A stretch of DNA of 64,000 nt from NCBI GenBank assembly GCA_000727475.1, contig KL647291.1, positions 3,703,434 to 3,767,433 on the forward strand, in the 5' to 3' direction. The position numbers were made by a program, and so were the translations under genes. Shown in pieces: positions 51,703 through 56,079 of this stretch; position 1 is the stretch's first letter; each line of letters starts with the position of its first letter. The notes under the pieces were generated by a model, which saw only the letters and a list, made by a program, of their open reading frames with translations, was not told the origin of the DNA and did not search any database. This DNA comes from Sarcocystis neurona. Taxonomy: Eukaryota > Apicomplexa > Conoidasida > Eucoccidiorida > Sarcocystidae.

Positions 51703-53983
51703 GCACGTACATAGATACACGAGCGTCCATACACGCATGCACACATACGTAAACATACGTGTGCACTTGCATACATACACGCATATTCTTTGTCTAGTTC
51801 GCTTTCAGCACGAGTCAGCTATTTTCGTCGTCTTTCTCTCCTGGGAGCTTTATCGTAAGTGAGGCAAGCGGTTTTGTCAGGGCCACCTTTTTCGTGGTGG
51901 GTGTGACGGCGAAACTGTGAGGCAGCCTGCGCAGGTGCGTCGTTAGACGAGTACGTGAGGTTGTTACTGCCATCTTGAAGTGCATACATACACAGATACA
52001 TGGACACACACATAGCTACATACCAGCACACATAAACCATGCGTACATACACACATACACATACACCCATACATATACACACATACGTACATACGTACAC
52101 AGAAACATACATACATGCATACGTAGATACACGTGTACATGCACACGCGTATCTACAAATTACATAATACACAGATATATATGTTCGCGTGATTGCACAT
52201 AGATGTGTACACACACATGTATTACCACGCGTATCGGCACAGATAGACGTGCACGCGTATAGGTACACAACGGTGGTGTTAGCTTCGTATATTCTCGTTG
52301 TACACGAAATGTCGGACGGAGGAAAATACCCACGGGTGATACGGCTTACGTGAACGTCCGCATCTTCAGGATTTTGTAGAGGCAACGCCTTTTTGATTTG
52401 GTGGGACTTGCGCAGCTGAATCATTTTCAGCTGTACAGACACCACGCCGAGGACGGCATTGCGCCAAAACGGGTTCGCTGCCTGCAGCTCGAAGGTAATG
52501 TACGCGGTGCTCCATTCCTGAAGAAGCACAGAGAGAACGTCAGAAGCGACGAAGAAGCCTGGGAGGCGAGGTTCAGGAAGAGGCAGCCAACGCGCGGAGA
52601 AAAACAGGGGAAGAGGAGAGACTCTCCGCTTAGGGAAGAGTGAGCAGAAAACGAAGAAATCACCGAAGAAAAGAAGAAGGAGAAGAAGAAGAAGCTGCAG
52701 AGGGAGAAAAGAGCGGAAAAGAAGAAGGATGCAGGAAGGTGTTCAAGGATATCGCGATGCGGCGGAGACAGAGGGGCACCAAGGAGGGGAACAACACATA
52801 CAGAAGAACAGCAAAAAACGTTTGAAGAACAAACGACGAAGAAGGAGAGGACGGACGTCATGGAAAGACGTCAAAACGAGTAAAAGAGAAACATGCAAGG
52901 TGTCAATGGAAGACAGTGAAGACGACGGAGACGCAACACCTACGGACGAGCGTCGTCTCCGAACCATCCCAAATAGAAACGGCTTGATGAAATTTATGGA
53001 GCCACTACGTCGGCGTTGGTTGCACGCACAGGCACAGGAAGAAATCAAGCGACCTACACTTCTTCTCGGGGAGGCTTTCTGCCCTTCGAGGCGCTCGACG
53101 CAAGCATATCACGTTTGCAAGTGATGGCAGTCACAGGCGCACACGCAGGAGTTTCTCAGACGCGTGTCGCGCCGTGGTGGTAAGTCACACACATATATGC
53201 ACATAGACGTAAAGACGCAGATGCACACATAGTTAGGAAACACAGACGCAGATAGATAAACACATATATGCATATATAGGTATGTGTGGGTGGACAGATA
53301 GATAGTGCACGCGTTGAGTACACGCAATTAAATGGGCACACATTCATACATATATACACATATATGTAAGTAGTGGTGCACATATGTAATATATACGTAC
53401 GCACACCCGTATATACGACTGGACCCGCGCACAGATAAGCATATACATACGAAGATGCCGGTGGAGCTTCCTATGAGAGAAATGTTTGTGAGACGTGGCT
53501 GTATACGAAGAAGGCAGGTGAACTGCTGTATTTAAGAGGAGACGGGAGGCACGTGCGACGCCGAATATGGACGGCAACACTTCTCGCGCGTGTCCTCGGG
53601 CCCCGTGCCCCTTTTCCGCCCTTCTATGCAGCTGTGAGCTGCAACTTTTTCTGACCCCCTGACGACGAGAAGCAGCTCCGTGCGAGGCAGACTTGCGCGC
53701 GCCACATAGAAGTTGGACGCACAGACACGGGTTCGCGAGGGCACGCTGCACGAACACACAGAAGAACAACGCTCACTTCTTCAGAGAGCTCGATATCTGT
53801 CCACGCGTGGCTTTCGTCCCAAGAGACGACGTTCGATTTCGCGTACTTCACCTCCGTCCGGTACTCGCGCCCGCAGCAGCGGACGACCACAAGAGGGTCC
53901 ACCGGCTGTCCCTTGACCGTGGCCAGATTCTGCGCTTCGTGAATGGTAAAGCCGACGGAGTACACTTTCCTCTTCCGCGCCAT
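274..53983 (-). CDS. Ferlin (multi-C2, tail-anchored membrane-fusion protein), 29-exon gene
   Basis: The spliced model has 29 exons and 4401 coding bases for 1466 residues; exon coordinates are given in the following entries. Known of the family: ferlins are tail-anchored, mostly cytosolic proteins that promote calcium-regulated vesicle fusion, and coccidian ferlins act in microneme and rhoptry secretion. Seen here, by approximate residue: C2B-type 6-115, FerI-like 126-145, C2C 181-285, FerA/FerB-like 355-526, C2D 582-703, C2E 738-850, C2F 1086-1190, C2G 1249-1360, transmembrane 1441-1461. There is no C2A and no DysF insert. All junctions are GT-AG and in phase, and spacings match dysferlin-type ferlins where compared from memory. 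The start is the first in-frame ATG. Family assignment is very secure. The least certain joins are exon 16 to 17, exon 17 to 18 and exon 22 to 23. The FER1/FER2 paralogue is not resolved. Confidence 0.9.
352..1495 (-). other. Ferlin intron 28
   Basis: 1144 bases. It holds one TA tract (1287-1317) and otherwise mixed sequence. Confidence 0.85.
1496..1621 (-). CDS. Ferlin exon 28 (juxtamembrane)
   Basis: Residues 1400-1441, phase 0 to 0. VGLGRDPPNRNPRL matches the conserved V-G-x-G-R-D-E-P-N-x-N-P, and LDYRPLWFW leads into the membrane. Acceptor gtgtggaccag; donor GTAGGT. Confidence 0.95.
1622..2713 (-). other. Ferlin intron 27
   Basis: 1092 bases, unusually poor in microsatellites apart from a short TA run near 2545-2563. 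An open segment at 2286-2474 has a hydrophobic stretch but is not needed by the model. Confidence 0.8.
2714..2890 (-). CDS. Ferlin exon 27 (C2G C-terminal part)
   Basis: Residues 1341-1399, phase 0 to 0. VNLELRKYLESVA, then DMTTFGFVQVTLQFLSQPEA, the strand and tail that in animals read ...G-K-L-E-M-T-L-E-I-V. Acceptor gaatctgcag; donor GTACGA. Confidence 0.94.
2891..4706 (-). other. Ferlin intron 26
   Basis: 1816 bases, with only a short TA/CATA run near 3359-3391. An open hydrophobic segment near 3060-3140 resembles a membrane span but lies upstream of exon 27 and is not required. Confidence 0.8.
4707..4980 (-). CDS. Ferlin exon 26 (C2G)
   Basis: Residues 1250-1340, phase 2 to 0. VIIWGARRLAFKP, then QQTDVHYYSKTG, LFNWRVLY, and AAYDFRNIGEAQFVGE. 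The K-x-x-T-D-V-H-Y...F-N-W-R block is diagnostic for the last ferlin C2. Acceptor gtgttggtgctcag; donor GTATGC. Confidence 0.97.
4981..5105 (-). other. Ferlin intron 25, shortest in the gene
   Basis: Only 125 bases, against a mean of about 1.76 kb. Its 3' end is a degenerate CTG/TTG tract (CAG on the plus strand, about 4985-5020) directly before the acceptor. Confidence 0.85.
5106..5300 (-). CDS. Ferlin exon 25 (C2F end and RGxLEMWVE motif)
   Basis: Residues 1185-1248, phase 2 to 2. WFSKEWRKYM follows the C2F DLEER. RGTLEMWVELMD is the ferlin pre-C2G signature (animal G-R-L-E-L-W-V-D). It ends ATEVEI. Acceptor gtacatgtag; donor GTGGGC. Confidence 0.95.
5301..6765 (-). other. Ferlin intron 24
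   Basis: 1465 bases. TA/CA tracts lie at about 5385-5690 and 5950-5985; the rest is mixed sequence with nothing recognised. Confidence 0.85.
6766..6950 (-). CDS. Ferlin exon 24 (C2F core)
   Basis: Residues 1123-1183, phase 0 to 2. KRKTLNPQFFTVWEKEA, LEVHVWSAEE and YYIGTTCIDLEE reproduce the ferlin C2F pattern ending I-G-E-T-x-x-D-L-E-N-R. Acceptor ttttttgattag; donor GTGAGA. Confidence 0.95.
6951..9849 (-). other. Ferlin intron 23
   Basis: 2899 bases. A purine-rich plus strand at 6956-7240 forms the pyrimidine tract before exon 24. CA and CATA repeats lie at 7840-8340 and 9150-9190. Exon-like decoys at 8415-8480 and 9555-9596 were rejected. Confidence 0.85.
9850..10052 (-). CDS. Ferlin exon 23 (C2F first strand)
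   Basis: Residues 1056-1122, phase 1 to 0. KLLKVRVYVIRAISLNIAE then LPNPYLSFTVGDKR is C2F, again with NPY instead of DPY. The donor GTGAGT is strong. The 5' edge is a choice: acceptors at 10098 (phase 0) or 10186 (phase 2) in the same frame would lengthen it. Confidence 0.87.
10053..12668 (-). other. Ferlin intron 22
   Basis: 2616 bases, with CA runs near 10810-10835, the TACA block described separately, TA runs near 11770-11790 and CTAT-like sequence at 12220-12620. Decoy exons at 10262-10305 and 11877-11951 were rejected. Confidence 0.8.
11160..11345 (+). repeat. TACA tetranucleotide microsatellite
   Basis: Interrupted (TACA)n with the purest run at about 11305-11340, inside ferlin intron 22. 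Confidence 0.95.
12669..12925 (-). CDS. Ferlin exon 22 (pre-C2F linker)
   Basis: Residues 970-1054, phase 2 to 1. KTKELYKRPSVQ corresponds to T-F-K-L-Y-R-G-K, and VTGQIKFFVDLS to V-I-G-E-F-K-G-L-F-K-I. The acceptor ggtgctgcag sits at the end of a CTG tract. The donor GTGTGT is weak and was chosen because it keeps phase with exon 23. Confidence 0.85.
12926..13018 (+). repeat. CAG tract abutting the exon 22 acceptor
   Basis: Imperfect CAG triplets on the plus strand, so CTG in the ferlin transcript. The tract ends at the AG of the exon 22 3' splice site. Confidence 0.9.
14160..14292 (+). repeat. TATG tetranucleotide microsatellite
   Basis: Interrupted (TATG)n lying directly inside the 5' splice site of intron 21. 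Confidence 0.95.
14312..14442 (-). CDS. Ferlin exon 21 (linker with TLNVY motif)
   Basis: Residues 926-968, phase 0 to 2. NFADSW parallels animal F-I-D-W-W, and TLNVY parallels T-L-K-V-Y. The direct join to exon 22 gives the same 31-residue spacing to the LYRGK-like motif as dysferlin. Acceptor gtgctgtgcccag; donor GTACGC, with a same-phase alternative GTTGAA 15 bases on. Confidence 0.83.
14582..14822 (+). repeat. Four-copy minisatellite, unit about 55-80 bases
   Basis: Four diverged copies starting near 14582, 14638, 14716 and 14775. Each contains a GGCATC-TACG core, then ACATTTGAATATT-like sequence, then a TA run. It lies in ferlin intron 20. Confidence 0.85.
15250..15640 (+). repeat. CTAT tetranucleotide block
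   Basis: About 390 bases of (CTAT)n with CTGT and CATC interruptions, in ferlin intron 20. Confidence 0.95.
16251..16408 (-). CDS. Ferlin exon 20 (C2E to C2F linker)
   Basis: Residues 874-925, phase 1 to 0. It contains GLLRGFHGKGQTPPEAH and a polar helical tail. Acceptor ctgtcctgttcag with CTG tracts upstream; donor GTAGGT. This linker is variable among ferlins and I recognise no motif in it. Confidence 0.82.
16440..17350 (+). repeat. CAG-rich block with 15-base minisatellites
   Basis: Plus-strand CAG triplets throughout. From about 17165 to 17280 there is a 15-base unit of the type AGCAGCAGACTCACC in about seven copies, and from 17289 to 17345 a related unit GACCAGCTGCAGACC in about four. 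Units are multiples of three, so plus-strand frames stay open. It lies in ferlin intron 19. Confidence 0.92.
17880..18148 (+). repeat. CAG-rich tract beside the exon 19 donor
   Basis: Imperfect CAG triplets ending about 40 bases inside intron 19 from the exon 19 5' splice site. Confidence 0.85.
18189..18342 (-). CDS. Ferlin exon 19 (C2E end)
   Basis: Residues 822-872, phase 0 to 1. VYDRKRKPKYFVGEYSMSL is C2 loop 3 and the strand after it (animal V-I-D-N-R-Q-F-G-R-R-P-V-V-G). Acceptor gtgagtcag; donor GTAAGA. Confidence 0.92.
18343..19170 (-). other. Ferlin intron 18
   Basis: 828 bases, with TA/CATA tracts at about 18725-18800 and 19098-19130 and nothing else recognised. Confidence 0.85.
19171..19358 (-). 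CDS. Ferlin exon 18 (C2E core)
   Basis: Residues 760-821, phase 1 to 0. PTFLLQLVNKQWRTATL matches animal P-S-L-V-V-E-C-G-G-Q-x-V-Q-S, and MEIDVPVDPVFDPRLVIQ follows. The acceptor gtag ends a long pyrimidine-rich stretch. The direct join gives a loop about nine residues longer than in dysferlin, so an intervening small exon, possibly inside the gap at 21644-22224, is not excluded. The donor is GTGCGT. Confidence 0.85.
19765..19920 (+). repeat. 89-base tandem duplication
   Basis: Two diverged copies beginning GAGATGCATACA at 19765 and 19854, each carrying AAAGACATAAGCAT and ACGTTCA motifs and ending in TA-rich sequence. It lies in ferlin intron 17. Confidence 0.88.
21559..22319 (+). repeat. 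Direct repeats flanking the gap
   Basis: A block of about 85 bases (TA run, then ATCTGTATACACATATATA, then AAATATT, then GAGAGAGAGAGGAACACAGAC) occurs at 21559-21643 and again at 22236-22319, differing mainly by a few bases before the GA run. Confidence 0.92.
21644..22224. other. Assembly gap (581 N)
   Basis: Run of N. Both sides carry the same TA-rich block, so the gap probably covers a collapsed or unresolved repeat. Confidence 0.98.
22340..22888 (+). repeat. Large CAG block beside the exon 17 donor
   Basis: About 550 bases of imperfect CAG/GCA triplets that stop about 12 bases from the 5' splice site of intron 17. They read CTG in the transcript. Confidence 0.92.
22901..23117 (-). CDS. 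Ferlin exon 17 (C2D end, C2E first strand)
   Basis: Residues 687-758, phase 0 to 1. PRWLKLRGG closes C2D, GDVLLLVELVRKRD follows, then VKICTLTFSCLGLRNL opens C2E (compare animal A-I-E-V-L-A-W-G-L-R-N-M). The acceptor gtgctgctgccag lies in a CTG run. The donor GTTTGA is weak but gives the right phase. Confidence 0.88.
23118..24168 (-). other. Ferlin intron 16
   Basis: 1051 bases. A diverged duplication with period 160 (units near 23281-23345 and 23441-23505), TA tracts at 23345-23373 and 23820-24150, and a short CTG run before exon 17. Confidence 0.83.
24169..24297 (-). CDS. Ferlin exon 16 (C2D, loop 3)
   Basis: Residues 644-686. PPVIVTLYERRSWGTQFLG matches P-P-S-I-V-V-E-L-Y-D...F-M-G, with the loop-3 aspartate replaced. 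The acceptor gtgcag is clear. The 3' edge is uncertain: I used GTCCGT (phase 0, joining exon 17 at its best acceptor). An alternative GTCTCC donor at 24183-24188 with an acceptor seven bases into exon 17 would also be in phase and would shorten the loop. Confidence 0.8.
24298..24545 (+). repeat. CAG tract abutting the exon 16 acceptor
   Basis: CAG-rich on the plus strand, CTG in the transcript, starting at the splice site and running about 250 bases into intron 15. Confidence 0.92.
24546..25589 (-). other. Rest of ferlin intron 15
   Basis: Mixed sequence with short TA runs near 25505-25560. No gene is seen. Confidence 0.8.
25590..25685 (-). CDS. Ferlin exon 15 (C2D core)
   Basis: Residues 612-643, phase 0 to 0. 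VVVEQTSNPIFMDCLRVELP carries the T-x-N-P-x-F motif of C2 domains. Acceptor ccctctcgctcag; donor GTAAGC. A CTG-rich tract lies just upstream in the transcript. Confidence 0.93.
26380..26770 (+). repeat. GA-rich polypurine block
   Basis: Nearly all-purine plus strand (GAGAGA, GGAGA, GAAAG) in ferlin intron 14. A TA tract lies immediately before it at 26335-26363. Confidence 0.9.
27075..27800 (+). repeat. CAG-rich block beside the exon 14 donor
   Basis: About 700 bases of CAG/GCA triplets, including a GAGTGCATGCAGCACC-type unit at 27116, 27146, 27182 and 27215 (spacings 30, 36 and 33). All spacings are multiples of three, so a 451-codon plus-strand frame (26845-28200) stays open across it. It ends almost at the 5' splice site of intron 14. 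Confidence 0.92.
27814..27916 (-). CDS. Ferlin exon 14 (C2D first strand)
   Basis: Residues 578-611, phase 2 to 0. HQLRVYVYAARNM is a classic C2 first strand, followed by LPNPFVQ in place of DPY. Loop 1 therefore lacks aspartate. Acceptor cctttttcgtgaag; donor GTCAGA. Confidence 0.92.
27917..30370 (-). other. Ferlin intron 13
   Basis: 2454 bases with TA/CATA tracts at about 28265-28310, 28875-29000 and 29945-30190. Decoy exon 28032-28180 was rejected. Confidence 0.83.
30371..30523 (-). CDS. Ferlin exon 13 (FerB to C2D linker)
   Basis: Residues 527-576, phase 2 to 2. AKVPLHVPGTPRAPLWIPL and AVLLSLEKSKVETV. Acceptor cttgttcttcccag; donor GTAAAC. It joins exon 12 directly (split codon AA|G, Lys) and exon 14 directly (AA|A, Lys). 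Confidence 0.87.
30540..32370 (+). repeat. 1.8 kb polypurine-biased block
   Basis: Long runs of A/G on the plus strand (GAAGA, AAAAG, GAGAG) broken by a TA tract near 31940-31957, filling the 3' half of ferlin intron 12. In the transcript this is a very long pyrimidine tract before exon 13. It contains no gene. Confidence 0.85.
32371..34118 (-). other. 5' half of ferlin intron 12
   Basis: TA tracts at 32750-32772, 33266-33300 and 33930-33955 in mixed sequence. Decoy exon 32455-32509 was rejected. Confidence 0.8.
34119..34225 (-). CDS. Ferlin exon 12 (FerB-like segment)
   Basis: Residues 491-525, phase 0 to 2. WDVIVSIYARGVSQQRSG then ARIAFQRL parallels the animal FerB pattern D-I-V-I-W-M-L-x-G-D-K-R-V-A-Y. 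The acceptor is preceded by a run of CTG triplets that doubles as the pyrimidine tract. The donor is GTGCGC. Confidence 0.87.
34280..35015 (+). repeat. Minisatellite, about ten copies of a 50-90 base unit
   Basis: Each copy has a CCTACGTGAACGTA-like core (near 34347, 34439, 34492, 34550, 34627, 34698, 34791, 34846, 34903, 34990), then a TA run, and often ATCAGTTACTG. Copies diverge mainly in the TA length. It lies in ferlin intron 11. Confidence 0.88.
35016..36517 (-). other. Rest of ferlin intron 11
   Basis: GT-rich run at 35010-35045, a CAG-containing patch at 35050-35085, and CA/TA runs near 35590-35660 and 35985-36010. Several open minus-strand stretches (35040-35180, 35300-35450, 36100-36190) were examined and rejected. 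Confidence 0.8.
36518..36748 (-). CDS. Ferlin exon 11 (FerA helices)
   Basis: Residues 414-490, phase 0 to 0. A strand (DGDVIVAML) is followed by helical sequence with QTRREQRELGAATSALTKAV and DAEDRFVFTQTEGRIQELRL. The donor is GTAAGC. The acceptor gacggggag has a poor pyrimidine tract, so the first codons are the least certain part. Confidence 0.88.
37067..37164 (-). CDS. Ferlin exon 10 (FerA region)
   Basis: Residues 382-413, phase 1 to 0. Acceptor tatctctattcag; donor GTAAGT. It contains FSERIHLFSHTG and LLYEGPVHVP. Its length between the flanking strands matches the animal family, which made an alternative 19-base microexon at 38111-38129 unnecessary. Confidence 0.82.
37165..38894 (-). 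other. Ferlin intron 9
   Basis: 1730 bases. TA/CATA tracts run from 37215 to 38000, with a purine-biased plus strand at 38430-38840 before the exon 9 donor. Confidence 0.85.
38895..38973 (-). CDS. Ferlin exon 9 (FerA entry)
   Basis: Residues 355-380, phase 0 to 1. KACVEVWCGPPKARTKW corresponds to the F-E-V-S-I-G-N-Y-G-N-K strand of dysferlin. The acceptor is gttctcgcgcag and the donor is GTGAGG. Confidence 0.88.
38974..41029 (-). other. Ferlin intron 8
   Basis: 2056 bases: the CTAT block plus mixed sequence. A CTG run on the plus strand at about 40965-41006 is the main exception to the usual CAG polarity. Confidence 0.83.
39760..40440 (+). repeat. Degenerate CTAT/CTGT block
   Basis: About 680 bases of diverged (CTAT)n with a CTACCT component, in ferlin intron 8, in the same orientation as the intron 20 CTAT block. 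Confidence 0.88.
41030..41255 (-). CDS. Ferlin exon 8 (post-C2C WFNLYG and GRLLLS block)
   Basis: Residues 280-354, phase 2 to 0. WFNLYG followed by ANLYLGRLLLSARVERL is the ferlin signature between C2C and FerA (animal ...INLYG... then YRGRLLLSLE). It ends LVLLADIYE. The acceptor gggggtag follows a short CTG run and the donor is GTCAGC. Confidence 0.93.
42081..42127 (-). CDS. Ferlin exon 7 (47-base exon, end of C2C)
   Basis: Residues 264-278, phase 0 to 2, GRLSFSDLRTRQMLP. It is needed to link exon 6 (phase 0) to exon 8 (phase 2 entry) and gives the expected L-S-x-S-D-L strand before WFNLYG. The donor is GTGGGT. Confidence 0.8.
42128..44379 (-). other. Ferlin intron 6
   Basis: 2252 bases. 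It holds the TAC block, a TA tract at 42942-42977, and TATACA-rich sequence at 42240-42440 and 43780-44060. Confidence 0.85.
43250..43520 (+). repeat. TAC/ACT trinucleotide block
   Basis: About 260 bases of TAC/ACT triplets with CTAG and ACTG interruptions, in ferlin intron 6. Confidence 0.93.
44380..44517 (-). CDS. Ferlin exon 6 (C2C core)
   Basis: Residues 218-263, phase 0 to 0. FNECFRIPVVTP and AILVKVWDWNFMRPDELIAV align with the C2C segment that in dysferlin ends D-W-D-R-L-T-H-N-D-I-V-A. The direct join to exon 5 restores a canonical C2C, which excludes open segments lying between them. The donor is GTAAGT. Confidence 0.92.
44518..47157 (-). other. Ferlin intron 5
   Basis: 2640 bases. 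TA tracts at about 45985-46010, 46145-46202 and 46355-46470; a CAG patch at 45763-45785. It contains five open exon-like segments (44639-44676, 44802-44865, 46265-46315, 46568-46674, 47001-47040) that I rejected. Confidence 0.83.
47158..47210 (-). CDS. Ferlin exon 5 (C2C, DPF loop)
   Basis: Residues 201-217, 53 bases, phase 1 to 0. SRDPFVTCEFAGCKLKS contains the DPF/DPY motif of C2 loop 1 and matches the animal pattern DPFVEVSFAG. The acceptor ttctttttcag is strong and the donor is GTGAGT. Confidence 0.9.
47211..49539 (-). other. Ferlin intron 4, contains an assembly gap
   Basis: 2329 bases including 467 N. CTAT-like run at 47960-48050. Long CA tracts flank the gap (48750-48789 and 49257-49330), so the missing sequence is probably a CA microsatellite. 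Confidence 0.85.
48790..49256. other. Assembly gap (467 N)
   Basis: Run of N bounded on both sides by (CA)n. Confidence 0.98.
49540..49629 (-). CDS. Ferlin exon 4 (C2C first strand)
   Basis: Residues 171-199, phase 1 to 1. YHLYVTVHRLEDLAP is a typical first C2 strand plus calcium-binding loop 1 (compare animal ferlin ...KVFRAEDLP). The acceptor is ccag at 49630-49633 and the donor is GTAAGG. Confidence 0.88.
50560..50692 (-). CDS. Ferlin exon 3 (FerI-like motif and acidic linker)
   Basis: Residues 126-169 plus one base of codon 170. GLLRVTIFACAPGEAPP matches the ferlin pattern G-Y-L-K-V-S-x-x-V-x-G-P-G-D-E-x-P. An acidic run (EEVVEEEEDR) and a helical linker follow. The acceptor lies beside a CTG-rich tract and the donor is GTAGGT. 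A GTGCAT donor four bases downstream would break frame with exon 4. Confidence 0.88.
50693..52349 (-). other. Ferlin intron 2
   Basis: 1657 bases. A CTG-rich patch (CAG on the plus strand, 50700-50735) precedes exon 3. TA tracts at 50955-50995 and 51668-51700, with ACAT-rich stretches at 51430-51780 and 51985-52150. Confidence 0.85.
52350..52517 (-). CDS. Ferlin exon 2 (second half of C2B)
   Basis: Residues 70-125, phase 0 to 0. The acceptor follows cttcttcag and the donor is GTAAGC. It carries AYITFELQAANPFWRNAVLG, the second half of the C2 fold, and ends with NPEDADVH, equivalent to the ...NDPED... stretch after C2B in animal ferlins. Confidence 0.92.
52518..53776 (-). other. Ferlin intron 1
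   Basis: 1259 bases. Purine-rich plus strand at 52530-52870 (pyrimidine tract before exon 2) and a CATA/TACA stretch at 53185-53400. No regulatory element is recognised. Confidence 0.85.
53777..53983 (-). CDS. Ferlin exon 1 (start codon, first half of C2B)
   Basis: Residues 1-69. The ATG at 53981-53983 is the first in its frame; a GTG lies upstream at 54088 but no ATG. The protein opens MARKRKVYSVGF and goes straight into a C2 strand (VYSVGFTIHEAQNL), then DPLVVVRCCGREYRTEV, so C2A is absent. The donor is GTGAGC and the exon ends in phase 0. Confidence 0.9.
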
Positions 53984-54400
53984 TTTGCGCACAGAAGGCG
54001 CTAGCAGCCGCGCCAGCAGCGCGCGCCCACACAAACTCTCCGCGGAAAAACGAGGAAGAGGAGAAGGAGGAGGAGACCCGGCAGACACGAGGGGACACGC
54101 GACACAAGAAGACAGAAGGAGACCGCCCAGCGGGCACGGGCGAAGAGAACGGGGAAAGGGAAGGATGAGAAAAGTAGAGACGAAAAAGAGCAGAAGGACG
54201 GGGAGGAAGGCGAAGACGAGAGCGAGGAAGAAGAAGAAAAGTAGGGACGGAAGAAGGGAAGAAGACAGAGAAACGAAGGGCAGGATGAACGGGAGCCAGA
54301 TGTGAAGGGGAGGATAAATTTACGAAAAAGAATGAGGGGAAGGAAAGACCGAGGACCTCCAAAGTATGCCCCACGTAGAAGGAAGACAAATACTCAATGT
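53984..54400 (-). promoter_or_regulatory. Ferlin 5' leader / promoter-proximal region
   Basis: The transcript strand is strongly pyrimidine-rich for about 350 bases upstream of the ATG. One AGAGACG word occurs on the plus strand at 54176-54182; WGAGACG is a promoter motif reported in Toxoplasma, but a single seven-base match proves little. The transcription start is unknown. Confidence 0.35.
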
Positions 54401-55991
54401 TGCTGTACGATCAAGGCAGCAGGTCGGGACGCGGGTGTTGTCCTACGACTGGTGTTGGCAGTAAAATTCCCCGTCCACATATACATATATATATGTACTG
54501 TATGTACCCACTAGGACAAACAAATGTATACACATATATAGATGTGGATTTACACAGCAGGACAGACAACCGTAGCTGGATTTTTTCCTTAGTAGCGGGA
54601 GGACGGAGACGCAAGAGAAGACCGCAGAAGAGCAGCAACTGGGACGGTGGTGCCTTACAGTGGTGAGAGGAGTTTAAGTAGATTATAAAACATAAGTACG
54701 CTTGGCACCAGGACACGTCTGCACATGTGGATTTCTACACACACATACACAAACATATATATATATATGTGTACCTACAGTATGTGTACAAGCTATTGGC
54801 TTACAGAGAGAAGAGCCGCTTCTCTAAAGCGACCCGGTCACTGCGGAAGCTGAGGAGTATCGATCTTGGTCTTGTCGCACCCCAAACAAACTCTGAGCAG
54901 CAGCCTTGTATGGTGGCCGCTCTTCTCGCTCTCACACCAACAGCAGCTCGATAGTATACAAGAGGACAGACGGCCTATCAAATTCCCCCCTATAAGGAGT
55001 GTATAGACGGGCGCATGAAGCGACGGTATCAACAAAACGTGTACGCAGACTGACACGTGTAACAACTCTGTCGTCGCCGTCTCTTATACACCTAGATACG
55101 TTGACACGTAAGCAGTTGAGAAGAAACAACTGCCACACGGATAACATACACGTGTACACATTTATATGTATAAATTCGGCGAGAAACAAGGACATACAGA
55201 TACGCCTGTATAAATGTGTAGAATAGAAGCGAAACACCCGATACACGGATATTCACGTATACGCCCGTATTTGTATGGATAAAAAAGTAGCAGCCATCAG
55301 GCGCTGCTGCGGCGTGCGATATCCACAGGTGGTGAAACGGGAGAAGACGAGGACCCCCCGGCGAACGTAGCAACAGTTGCGTTTTCCACTGTCACGGTTC
55401 AGCTTCCGCAAAGAGAAACCGCAACAACAAAGACGGGCGGCAGCGGAAAAGTCAGTTGTAGCTGCCCTTCGTCTCGCTTTTTTCTCATACGGAAGTGCTG
55501 GAGAACAAAGTGTTTAAAAGGACGACACCCAGGGCCGTAACACGAAGATCGGTCATTTCGTCTGTTTCATTCTTCTCTCGATAACGACAAGCCCTCGTTA
55601 AGTAATCATCTACACGTATATAAGTACACGTACGCACGCTTGTGCACTTCGCCTCCTCTTACTTCTCTGTGGATTATTGAACACACGTGTACACAAATCT
55701 CGCTGTCCCTCTCTTTCTCTCTTGAGAAGAGTTCGAGCCGTGCGTCCTCTTTTTTCCTCTGTATACACATATACTTTTACGTGAATATTTCCGCATGTAT
55801 CTATGCTTGCTCTCCTCTCTCTAGTAATAGTTTCTGTGTCAACGCATTCCTCCCACACAGGGAGCGCAGAATTCGTGCTGTCGCGACACCGGCGAACAAG
55901 AAGATGCTGCAGACAGAGAGGAGGCTTTTTGACGGTGAGTCAGGACAGAACACGGGGAAGAAAAATGTTTTTCAGAAGTAGACAGCAGGAA

Positions 55992-56079
55992 ATCCGAAAC
56001 AATTTCACACTTGGAAAGCAGACACATTTACGCGCATCCGAAACAATTTCACACTTGGAAAGCGGACACATTTACGCGC
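55992..56079 (+). repeat. 44-base tandem duplication
   Basis: Two copies (55992-56035 and 56036-56079) differing at one position, beginning ATCCGAAACAATTTCACAC. Confidence 0.95.
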
